From a virus: a stretch of 27,631 nucleotides of DNA. The DNA is taken from positions 1 to 27,631 of the IMG/VR virus record IMGVR_UViG_3300050020_000384; one strand, written 5' to 3'. Positions 21,129 through 27,631 of the stretch are shown here, piece by piece. The notes below the pieces were generated by a model. That model worked only from the letters and a program-made list of their open reading frames with translations. It did no database searches and was not told where the DNA came from. Numbering within the stretch: the stretch's first letter is position 1; each line of letters starts with the position of its first letter. The translations under genes and the position numbers were made by a program.

Positions 21129-22148
21129 ATGAAAATAAAAATTAAAATTCTGATGGTGGGTTGGCTGGCCGCCACGCTGGCTTCCGCCAACCAACTCGAA
21201 AAGGGCCATACCTACACGGATGTGGGTCCGGGCAAAACGGTGACGAGCCAAAACCTCAATGATCACGTGGACCTGGCCGTGCTGTTGAATGGCGCGATCC
21301 TGGACCAGGAGGCCAAAACCACGACGGTGGAGACGGACAGCGTGCTGCTGGGCGATTCCGCCATCGCGTCCGATGGCGCGCCCAAGCGAGTGACGCTGGA
21401 TAATCTGCTGCCGGAACCGGAACGGCTGAATGTGCCGCAGTATGTGGCCACGGACACGGGCGTGGCCAACGCCTATGTGGTGAGTTATACGCCCGTCATT
21501 GCGGCGTATCACGCCGGCATGGTCATCCGCTTTCTGGCGGCCAATACCAACAGCGGCGCCAGCACCCTTAATTGCACGTCGCTGGGGACGACCAAGACGA
21601 TCAAAGCCCGGTCGGGCGCGGACCTGGCGGCCAATGATATTCTGGCCGGCCAGGTGGTGGAGCTGGTGTATGACGGCACCTATTTCCAGATCCTCACGAT
21701 TCCGCAACCGCTGGTGTTTCCGGATCCCTACGGCTATACCACCGCGAGCAATCTGGCGGTGGGAATGCTCGCGAGCAACGGCTTGACCAACGGCGTGGGC
21801 ACGGTGATGAAGTTCACCTCGGCGACCGCCGGCGTCACCAACGGCAGTAAAATCCTGGACACGGCGCATGGGTTGCCCGGCACGCCCAGCCTCGTGCGGG
21901 CGGTGATGGTGTGCCAAACGGCCACGCTGGGTTACACCGTGGGGGATGAAGTGGACGTGGCGGCCGTGGGCCTGGACGTGGCGCACTCCTCGGCGAGCGC
22001 GCAATATTTCACGTTCGGCGCCAACAGCACCAACGTGTATGTGACGACCTGTTTCGGCATCACCGCCGGCCTGGCGAACAAAACCAGCGGCGTGGTCACC
22101 GTCACGACCAACAGCCTCTGGCGCGTCAAAGTCTATGCGTGGTACTAG
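21129..22148 (+). CDS. Signal-peptide fibre-like protein
   Basis: This 339-residue protein has residues 1-20 as a signal peptide (MKIKIKILMVGWLAATLASA, cut before N21). The mature part carries a domain common in phage tail fibres: TDTGVANAYVVSYTPVIAAY, GMVIRFLAANTNSGAST, and ILAGQVVELVYDGTYFQIL (about residues 108-195). A second beta-rich domain (about 220-339) follows, also Thr/Val-rich and without Cys-based catalysis. A signal peptide on a recognisable fibre domain is the clearest example in this window of exported virion-type proteins. Confidence 0.8.
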   Translation: MKIKIKILMVGWLAATLASANQLEKGHTYTDVGPGKTVTSQNLNDHVDLAVLLNGAILDQEAKTTTVETDSVLLGDSAIASDGAPKRVTLDNLLPEPERLNVPQYVATDTGVANAYVVSYTPVIAAYHAGMVIRFLAANTNSGASTLNCTSLGTTKTIKARSGADLAANDILAGQVVELVYDGTYFQILTIPQPLVFPDPYGYTTASNLAVGMLASNGLTNGVGTVMKFTSATAGVTNGSKILDTAHGLPGTPSLVRAVMVCQTATLGYTVGDEVDVAAVGLDVAHSSASAQYFTFGANSTNVYVTTCFGITAGLANKTSGVVTVTTNSLWRVKVYAWY

Positions 22149-22151
22149 AAC

Positions 22152-22183
22152 CAAGGCTAAAGGCTGAAGGCTGAAGGCTAAAA
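22152..22183 (+). repeat. AAGGCTG/AAGGCTA tandem array
   Basis: Four 7-base units (AAGGCTA, AAGGCTG, AAGGCTG, AAGGCTA). It fills the gap between the fibre gene and the cupin-SET gene and ends three bases before that start codon. Confidence 0.85.
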
Positions 22184-22186
22184 CGA

Positions 22187-23167
22187 ATGGAAACGCTCTT
22201 GTCAAAACGTCTGGACGGGCCGTTGACCGCGGAACGCATCGAGCGCGTCGAGGCGGCGATGCTGCAACTACCGCAGCCGGAGTGCCCGCTGGTGCACCGG
22301 TTCGCGCCGGGCGTGTGCATTCGCGAGGTGCGCATGCCGGCGGGGGCGCTGGTGATTGGCCACGCGCACCGGATCGCGGACTTCAATATCCTGCTGCAGG
22401 GGCGGCTGACGCTGTTGATGGAGGATGGCTCGCTGAAGGAAGTGAGCGCGCCGTTGACGTTTGTGGGCACGCCGGGACGCAAGATTGCCTACGTCCACGA
22501 AGAGGTGACCTGGCAGAACGTCTGGGCCACCCGAGTCCAAGGTCCAAAGTCCAGAGTCCGGAGTCCAGAGTCCGGAGTCCAGAATCCGCCCTCAACCACT
22601 TGGATTGAGTTGGGGACGGACATCGAGGCCATTGAGGCGTATTACCTCGATAAGAGTCCGGGCTGGCAGGCGGACCGCGCGCAGCGGCTGGCGCTGGCCC
22701 GGCTGACGCGACAGGGAGACCGGGAGGATTTTGAGCGGTTTCTCAAAGAAGAGGGGTTGACGGCGGAATGGGTGCGGACGGTGAGCGAGAATGAGGGCGA
22801 TCAGGTGGCTTTCCCTCAACCCTCAACCCTCAACCCTCAACTTGATGTTAGCAAAGTAATGGTGGGACCGTCCGCCATTGAGGGCAAGGGATTGCTGGCC
22901 ACGGGACAATTTGCCGCGGACGAAGTGATTGCGCCGGCGCGGGTAGCGGGCCGGCGGACGCCGGCGGGGCGCTACACGAATCACAGCGCCGCGCCGAATG
23001 CGCAGATGGTGGCGCGGGAGAATGGGGACGTGGATTTGGTGGCGGTGCGGGCCATTGCCGGTTGCCGCGGGGGACAACCAGGTGAGGAAATTACGGTAGA
23101 TTACCGGCAGGCCCTGGCCGCCGGGAAACCGCGTAAAGACGCTGCGTCCCGCAGTGCGGGACGGTAA
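22187..23167 (+). CDS. Cupin-SET domain fusion protein
   Basis: The 326-residue protein has two recognisable domains. Residues about 34-115 form a cupin: IREVRMPAGALVIGHAHRIAD with H59 and H61, FNILLQGRL, and later H104 in YVHEE; a metal site is likely, though Asp (D65) replaces the usual Glu. Residues about 223-308 match a compact SET methyltransferase: SAIEGKGLLAT, then GRYTNHSAAPN (N265-H266-S267), and GEEITVDY (299-306, Y306). SET enzymes transfer methyl from SAM to lysine. The stretch between (about 135-208) is helical. Two tandem repeats lie at the domain borders (22533-22587, 22813-22841), and a palindrome at the end gives the tail KDAASRSAGR. The role is unknown; modification of virion or host proteins is possible. 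Confidence 0.8.
   Translation: METLLSKRLDGPLTAERIERVEAAMLQLPQPECPLVHRFAPGVCIREVRMPAGALVIGHAHRIADFNILLQGRLTLLMEDGSLKEVSAPLTFVGTPGRKIAYVHEEVTWQNVWATRVQGPKSRVRSPESGVQNPPSTTWIELGTDIEAIEAYYLDKSPGWQADRAQRLALARLTRQGDREDFERFLKEEGLTAEWVRTVSENEGDQVAFPQPSTLNPQLDVSKVMVGPSAIEGKGLLATGQFAADEVIAPARVAGRRTPAGRYTNHSAAPNAQMVARENGDVDLVAVRAIAGCRGGQPGEEITVDYRQALAAGKPRKDAASRSAGR
22533..22587 (+). repeat. AGTCC tandem array between cupin and middle region
   Basis: About seven AGTCC-containing units (GAGTCCAAGG, CCAAAGTCC, AGAGTCCGG...). It is coding (GPKSRVRSPESGVQNPP) and frame-preserving, exactly at the cupin border. Confidence 0.85.
22813..22841 (+). repeat. CCCTCAA tandem array between middle region and SET
   Basis: Four perfect 7-base CCCTCAA units; the reverse complement (TTGAGGG) occurs at 5478-5508 and 11802-11828. 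It encodes the linker PQPSTLNPQL before the SET domain. Confidence 0.9.
23144..23163 (+). repeat. Palindrome family D, coding copy
   Basis: GCGTCCCGC-AGT-GCGGGACG encodes the last residues (ASRSAGR) of the cupin-SET protein; the gene's TAA lies just downstream. Confidence 0.7.
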
Positions 23168-23191
23168 ACAAACTTTCGAGAAAGGAAAACT

Positions 23192-24409
23192 ATGTCAGCC
23201 TTAGCTGTGGTAGGAGTCGTCGCAGGAGTAGGCGCTCTGGCCAGCACCGGAATGGCCATTGCCAACGCGGTATCGGGACCGTCAGTGCCCAACGCGCCCG
23301 CCACCACCGGCGCGGGCGGGGCCAGCTCCTCCAGCGCCGCGCAAACACCGTATGACCAGATCGCCGCGCAGATCAAATCCACGCCGGCGAGTTATCGGAT
23401 GCAGGCGCAATATAATCCGCAGTTTGCGGCGCTCAATTCCACCATTGCCTGGCAGAATTTATTTGGTTCGCCGGACATGCCCACCACCATCTCCGCCACG
23501 CAGACGGGCTGGTATGATGCGGCGGGCAATTATCTGGGCGACAGCTCCATGTTTGACGCGGCCGGACACCCCGGCTCCACCACCCCGAAGCCGCCGGCCG
23601 GAGCGAAGCATGTGGTCCAGGGCAACCCTTTGCAGGTCGTGCGGTCCGCGCCAGGCTCGCTGGCCACGGCGGAAGCCGCCCAGCCGCGCCTGCTGGCCAT
23701 GCAGACGGCTTCGCGCACGCAAGACATCGCCGATGTGGCCAAACTGGGACCGGCCGCTTACGGCGCCATGCGGGCGTATGACCCCACGGTCACGGGCCTT
23801 TATGACACGATGGGCAAACAGACGCAGTCGTTGTTGGACACCAACGGCGCGCTGGATCCGTTTCTTACGCGGGCGTTGCAGCAAAATTACCGGGGCGCCG
23901 AGGCGTCGCGCGGCATGGCGGGCGGCACCGGCGATGCGGCGATGGAAGCGTATTATCTGGCCGCAACGCAGGAACAACGGAGGCTGGCCAATCTGAATGT
24001 GGCGGGCACGGTGGCGGGCGAGACGGCGGGTTACTACGGCGATCCCTTCGTGCAAGTGCTCGGGCGGACCAGCGGCGGCGTGCAAGTGCCGGGAATGACC
24101 TACACGGCCAACCAGCCCAGCGGCATACCCGGGCAAACGAACAGCACGCTCAGCTCGTCCACCTCGACGGGCGCGAACCAACTGTTGCTGGATCAATATC
24201 AAGCGCAGGTGAAATCACAGAATGCGAAATACAATCAACAACAGCAGGGCATAGCCGGTCTCATGGGCTTGCTTTCGCCTAGTGGCAGCGGTGGTTTAAC
24301 CGGCGCTATCTCTGGACTGGGAAATTATTTCAGCCCGCAGCCGTCCGCCCAGACGCAAGGCAATGTGGGGGCTTCGATTGCCGCCGGACTTGTGCCATCG
24401 TGGTATTAA
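23192..24409 (+). CDS. Internal virion / DNA-ejection-type protein
   Basis: This 405-residue protein starts behind AAAGGA. It begins with a hydrophobic stretch (VVGVVAGVGALASTGMAIAN, residues 6-25) that could insert in a membrane, then Ala/Ser/Gly-rich sequence. YNPQFAALN (about residue 75) and the segment around 205-260 (LDPFLTRALQQNYRGAEASR, GMAGGTGDAAMEAYY) resemble phage internal core or pilot proteins released into the cell during DNA entry. The C-terminus is Gln/Gly/Ser-rich. It precedes two further proteins of the same kind, as in podovirus ejection clusters. Function is by analogy. Confidence 0.65.
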   Translation: MSALAVVGVVAGVGALASTGMAIANAVSGPSVPNAPATTGAGGASSSSAAQTPYDQIAAQIKSTPASYRMQAQYNPQFAALNSTIAWQNLFGSPDMPTTISATQTGWYDAAGNYLGDSSMFDAAGHPGSTTPKPPAGAKHVVQGNPLQVVRSAPGSLATAEAAQPRLLAMQTASRTQDIADVAKLGPAAYGAMRAYDPTVTGLYDTMGKQTQSLLDTNGALDPFLTRALQQNYRGAEASRGMAGGTGDAAMEAYYLAATQEQRRLANLNVAGTVAGETAGYYGDPFVQVLGRTSGGVQVPGMTYTANQPSGIPGQTNSTLSSSTSTGANQLLLDQYQAQVKSQNAKYNQQQQGIAGLMGLLSPSGSGGLTGAISGLGNYFSPQPSAQTQGNVGASIAAGLVPSWY

Positions 24410-24422
24410 GGAAAGGATTATT

Positions 24423-25400
24423 ATGGACGACATGAATTTTGAAGCCTTGAACGCCGGCACGATGGCCGTGCCGAATGCGTTGCGGCAGAACATGGAGGAC
24501 TGGGGCAAGCTCTACGACAACGCCAAGGTGGCGGATGCGATGGTGAAGGCGAATCCCGACCTCGAACAGCGCATGGGAATGGGGGAGGGCCAGTTCTCGA
24601 CGTTAAGCGCGCGGGACAAGATCGCGGCCACCAGTGGGTATATGAAAAATCAGGGCGTGCAGGAAATGCAGGCCCGGATGAAAGACTGGCAGGCGCAGTC
24701 GGAGGAGCGGCAGGCGCAGGCGGGCCAGCGCACACAACAGACGCAGGATGCCGCGGCGGAGGCGGATTCACTCTCCAACTACGCCAGAACGCTGGATGCG
24801 CAGGTGAACAATCCCGACCCGAACGATCCCAAGGCGAAGGCTTTTGCGGATGGCATTCCGGATGGCGTGAAGTATCAGATTCACGCGGCGGCGGCGGCGG
24901 GCAAGACGAACCCGAAAGTGGCGGCGGCAATGATTAAGCCGCTGATGAATTATTTCGGGTCGAGCACGGCCAAGCCGGAACCCAAATTGACCGTGCTGCC
25001 CGTGGGCAAGCCCGGTGATGAAGGCTACCACGAAATCCCGGTGATCAACGATGGCCATGGAAATATCCAGGTGGACCCAGCCTACGTGGAAGAACAGAAG
25101 ACCAAGGCGGCGCTGGCCACCCAAGCCGGGAAGTCCGGAATCAAGTTCAAGGCCGTGCCCAGCCTCACGGCAGATGGCGGCTACGCCACCAGTGTGGAGG
25201 CGGACACACCGGAAGGCTTGCAACAGGGCATGGACCTGTTGAAGAAAGCCGGCGGCGCGGCAGGCAGTCCGGGGACGGGACCGCTGCCTTTGCCGGCGAC
25301 CAATGGCAAGATTGATCCAACCCAGTTAAAAGCGGGCGCGGTCTATCAAACCAAATACGGCCCGGCAAAATGGGACGGCAAACAGTTCCAACGCCAATGA
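24423..25400 (+). CDS. Internal virion-type protein with coiled coil
   Basis: This 325-residue protein has ATG 24423 preceded by GGAAAGGA. Residues about 75-115 are Gln/Glu/Ala-rich and coiled-coil-like (QARMKDWQAQSEERQAQAGQ). A middle globular part follows (LTVLPVGKPGDEGYHEIPV). The C-terminus, AGAVYQTKYGPAKWDGKQF, resembles a short motif often ending phage internal or tail proteins (GxxYxTxxGxxxWdGxxF). It lies between two other internal virion candidates. No enzymatic motif. Confidence 0.65.
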   Translation: MDDMNFEALNAGTMAVPNALRQNMEDWGKLYDNAKVADAMVKANPDLEQRMGMGEGQFSTLSARDKIAATSGYMKNQGVQEMQARMKDWQAQSEERQAQAGQRTQQTQDAAAEADSLSNYARTLDAQVNNPDPNDPKAKAFADGIPDGVKYQIHAAAAAGKTNPKVAAAMIKPLMNYFGSSTAKPEPKLTVLPVGKPGDEGYHEIPVINDGHGNIQVDPAYVEEQKTKAALATQAGKSGIKFKAVPSLTADGGYATSVEADTPEGLQQGMDLLKKAGGAAGSPGTGPLPLPATNGKIDPTQLKAGAVYQTKYGPAKWDGKQFQRQ

Positions 25401-25418
25401 ACGGGTCAAGCTAAGATT

Positions 25419-25574
25419 ATGAAAAAACTACAAAAACAGAAACACGACGCCCGAAAGGCCAATGCCCGACAGTTCTTCAATGACCTCATCGTCTCACTGA
25501 CCAAAGGCAAGCGCAAATGGACGCCAACCGAACGGATGCAGTTTAATCGAGTGGCGGCGTTTCTTGATGCCTAA
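25419..25574 (+). CDS. Small basic protein (51 aa)
   Basis: This short gene runs from ATG 25419 to TAA 25572-25574, two bases before the next start. The product is strongly basic at its N-terminus ([17 protein letters not shown]) and ends [17 protein letters not shown]. No family recognised. Tight spacing on both sides and a sensible codon pattern support a real gene. A DNA- or RNA-binding role is possible from charge only. Confidence 0.6.
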   Translation: MKKLQKQKHDARKANARQFFNDLIVSLTKGKRKWTPTERMQFNRVAAFLDA

Positions 25575-25576
25575 CC

Positions 25577-27631
25577 ATGCCGGACACGTTCACAGTAGAT
25601 GACGCGCTGCCTGAGGCGACCATACCGCCGCCCATCGTGCCAGGAAACATTGATCTGGAACATCGCCCAATCGTCAAAAACTCGGATGGAACCATCAGCA
25701 CGGTTCGGAGTATCAGTATTGGAACGGACGCTGGAGAAGTTTTGATCCCTACCGTTTCACCGGATGGACACATTCTTTCCGATCAGGAGGCGATTAAGAC
25801 CTTCCAGAAAACCGGCCAACATCTAGGGGTTTTCAAAAACGAATCAGATGCCACTGCCTACGCAAAAAATCTTCATGAACAACAAGCGGCTCAATATAGT
25901 TCTCCGAAAACCTTTGGACCCGAGGACGCGCTCCCCACACCCGACCGGCCTCAGTTAAGCCAGTGGAACCCCACGCTGGCCGACAAGGCCCGGATGCTGG
26001 CGCATGAGGTCCGCACTTCCCGGCCGGTAGAGGCGTTGCTGGGACGCACGGCGGAGGAGATCGCTGCAGCTCCCGCCCTGGATTCGGCCACCACCACACA
26101 TGACGCCGGCGCCATGGGGTTATTCTCCAATAAGAAGGACATCGTCACGCCCTACGACAATCCAAAGACGGCCTTGGAAGGCTTGCATAATTGGGCGGGG
26201 GGTGTGGTGAACAGCGTGGCATCGCCCGGCGGCTTTGCCACCGTGCCCTTGACCGGCGAGAGCGCCATCATGGGGCCCATCGTCAAGCGCGCGTTGCTCC
26301 TGACGTTTGGCGTGCAGGGCGGCAAGATGAGTTACGAGGGCGCAAAGGATTTGGTGCTGAACCATTTCAAGTCCGCGCCGGACACCTTTTCCGTCACGGA
26401 CGCCGTGCCCGCCAACAACACGCCCGCGCAGACGGTGATGGACGTGGGCAATATTCTGGCCGGTGGCCTGATGCTGCTGGGCGGCAAGGAAGGTTTGAAG
26501 AAAGGCAAGGCCGCCGTGGAACCGCCCCCCGTTCGACCGGCTGCCGGGGAGGATTGGCTGCCACCAGTTGAACCCGTGCCCCCGATCGGCGCGCCGCAAA
26601 CCTTTTCCGTCGAGGACGCCGGGCCCGCGCCCGTCGAAACACCCGCGCCGCAGATTGTGGGGCCGGATGGCAAGCCGGCGGCGATGACGACGGAGAAGGG
26701 AATGGACTTGCGTAGCGAGGCGGCGGCCGTGCCGGAGGCCGGCGCTCCAAAGGCGGAAACACCCCCACTAACTGACCAGCCCCCGGTCGGGAACGCGTCG
26801 CCTGGGGCAAATGGGAACGTTACCGAAACGGCAACCCAGGCCGAAATATCGAACATCGAACATCGAACACCGAACATCGAATCAAGACTGGTGCCCGTCA
26901 CTGTGTCCGATTCGGCCATCAAATCTTTTCGCGCGCCAGTGGAAGCGCCGCCGGATATTCTGGATACGATTGCGGATCATTATCCGAGCGGGGTGAAGTT
27001 TGAGAGCAAATCGGATTTTGGCGAGACGGTGGGGCAGGCGCGGGGCGCGGCGGCGGAACTGATGAGCCACACGACAGGCGAGCCGGCGGACGTGGTGCTG
27101 GATAGTCTGTACATGAACGGGCAGTTTCAACATCTGGAAAGTGTGGATGATCTGGCCAAGGCGATGGTGGAGGCGGGCAAGACGCGCATTGGCCAGCGGG
27201 ACGCGGTGAATGCACAGGCCCGGCAATTGGCGGAGGAGCAGGCGCGGACAGAGGATTTTCAGGAAGCGACCTCCAAACCGCGTATTCAAGGACGCGGCGC
27301 GTTCACTTCCAGTGAGGCCATCCCGGCGGAACAATTGTTCATTGGCGATACGTTTAAAGTGAATGGGCATCCGATGACGGTGGTGGATCATGCGGTGGAC
27401 GCAGACACGGGCAAACCCTTTGGCGTGGAACTGGAGGGCGCTTACGGCCGTCAGACGGTGCCCGTGGGCAAATCGTTGCACATTGATAAGGGGACGTTGC
27501 AGGAAGCTCCAAGCCAGGGACGGATTGCCGCGAGCGGGACGAGTGCGCCGAGACAAACAGCAACGGGCAAAACTCGCCGCGTCTTTCGCGCTTCCTCCAC
27601 CGCCGAACTCCGCACACTCAATCCTGAGATT
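25577..27631 (+). CDS. Giant internal virion protein, 3' partial
   Basis: The frame is open from ATG 25577 to the right edge (685 codons, no stop), so the protein is large. Residues about 30-107 match a module common in podoviral internal virion proteins: [49 protein letters not shown], ending LHEQQAAQY. Next is a helical region (about 130-260), a Pro/Ala-rich linker (about 315-440), a helical part (about 455-560) and an SH3-like beta part ([15 protein letters not shown]; about 590-635). A motif PxTFxxxDAxP occurs four times (residues 2, 110, 268, 340). No peptidase or transglycosylase active site was identified in the visible part. It probably forms part of the ejection apparatus or is a polyvalent protein delivered with DNA. 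Confidence 0.75.
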   Translation, partial: MPDTFTVDDALPEATIPPPIVPGNIDLEHRPIVKNSDGTISTVRSISIGTDAGEVLIPTVSPDGHILSDQEAIKTFQKTGQHLGVFKNESDATAYAKNLHEQQAAQYSSPKTFGPEDALPTPDRPQLSQWNPTLADKARMLAHEVRTSRPVEALLGRTAEEIAAAPALDSATTTHDAGAMGLFSNKKDIVTPYDNPKTALEGLHNWAGGVVNSVASPGGFATVPLTGESAIMGPIVKRALLLTFGVQGGKMSYEGAKDLVLNHFKSAPDTFSVTDAVPANNTPAQTVMDVGNILAGGLMLLGGKEGLKKGKAAVEPPPVRPAAGEDWLPPVEPVPPIGAPQTFSVEDAGPAPVETPAPQIVGPDGKPAAMTTEKGMDLRSEAAAVPEAGAPKAETPPLTDQPPVGNASPGANGNVTETATQAEISNIEHRTPNIESRLVPVTVSDSAIKSFRAPVEAPPDILDTIADHYPSGVKFESKSDFGETVGQARGAAAELMSHTTGEPADVVLDSLYMNGQFQHLESVDDLAKAMVEAGKTRIGQRDAVNAQARQLAEEQARTEDFQEATSKPRIQGRGAFTSSEAIPAEQLFIGDTFKVNGHPMTVVDHAVDADTGKPFGVELEGAYGRQTVPVGKSLHIDKGTLQEAPSQGRIAASGTSAPRQTATGKTRRVFRASSTAELRTLNPEI
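26846..26883 (+). repeat. CGAACAT tandem array inside the giant virion gene
   Basis: Units ATCGAAC, ATCGAAC, ATCGAAC, ACCGAAC, ATCGAAT. It is coding ([14 protein letters not shown]) and frame-preserving, at the border between the Pro-rich linker and the next helical region. Confidence 0.85.

Overview
The window is one continuous rightward block of a tailed-phage (podovirus-like) genome or prophage. It contains, in order: a large terminase, an accessory island, portal, scaffold-like protein, SU10-type (DUF5309-like) major capsid protein, head/tail and fibre genes, a lysis cassette, a stabilisation/propeller-like tail protein, a cupin-SET fusion, and internal virion proteins. The last of these runs off the right edge. 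All credible genes are on the + strand, most are separated by a few bases or overlap (TGATG, ATGA, TAATG), and long minus-strand reading frames look like shadows of GC-rich genes. No tRNA, rRNA or CRISPR array was seen.

The host is probably a Verrucomicrobiota-like bacterium. This is an inference. It rests on the kinds of small palindromic and short-period tandem repeats scattered through the window, which I associate with that group, and on the style of the adhesin/fibre proteins. No 16S or other host marker is present.

Layout. 1-500: end of an unidentified gene and a small unknown gene coupled to the terminase. 498-2567: terminase large subunit. 2583-4750: accessory island with small metal-binding or cysteine-rich proteins, a possible papain-like protein, a zinc-ribbon phage protein and the C-terminal relic of a tyrosine recombinase. 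4756-5490: double HTH protein and an unknown protein. 5738-7993: portal. 8004-8598: two small proteins. 8866-10083: scaffold-like protein. 10125-11147: capsid protein. 11233-12307: a virion-associated candidate and the first signal-peptide protein. 12348-17130: head-tail/adhesion region with collagen-like, LamG-like and beta-structured fibre proteins. 17136-19039: lysis cassette with membrane proteins, a lipoprotein and a permuted NlpC/P60-like hydrolase. 19135-22148: stabilisation/propeller protein and a fibre. 22187-23167: cupin-SET fusion. 23192-27631: internal virion (ejection-type) proteins.

The most unusual points are these. (1) Five proteins in the structural operon begin with Sec-type signal peptides, and four of them look like fibres or adhesins; a sixth protein is a lipoprotein. 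(2) One gene fuses a cupin to a SET-type methyltransferase domain, and its domain boundaries are filled with short tandem repeats. (3) A carbohydrate-binding-like module appears to be split between two genes by an inserted two-gene adhesin cassette. (4) At least seven families of dispersed small repeats have invaded the phage, often inside coding sequence and supplying start or stop codons. (5) A recurrent PxTFxxxDAxP motif punctuates the giant right-hand virion protein.
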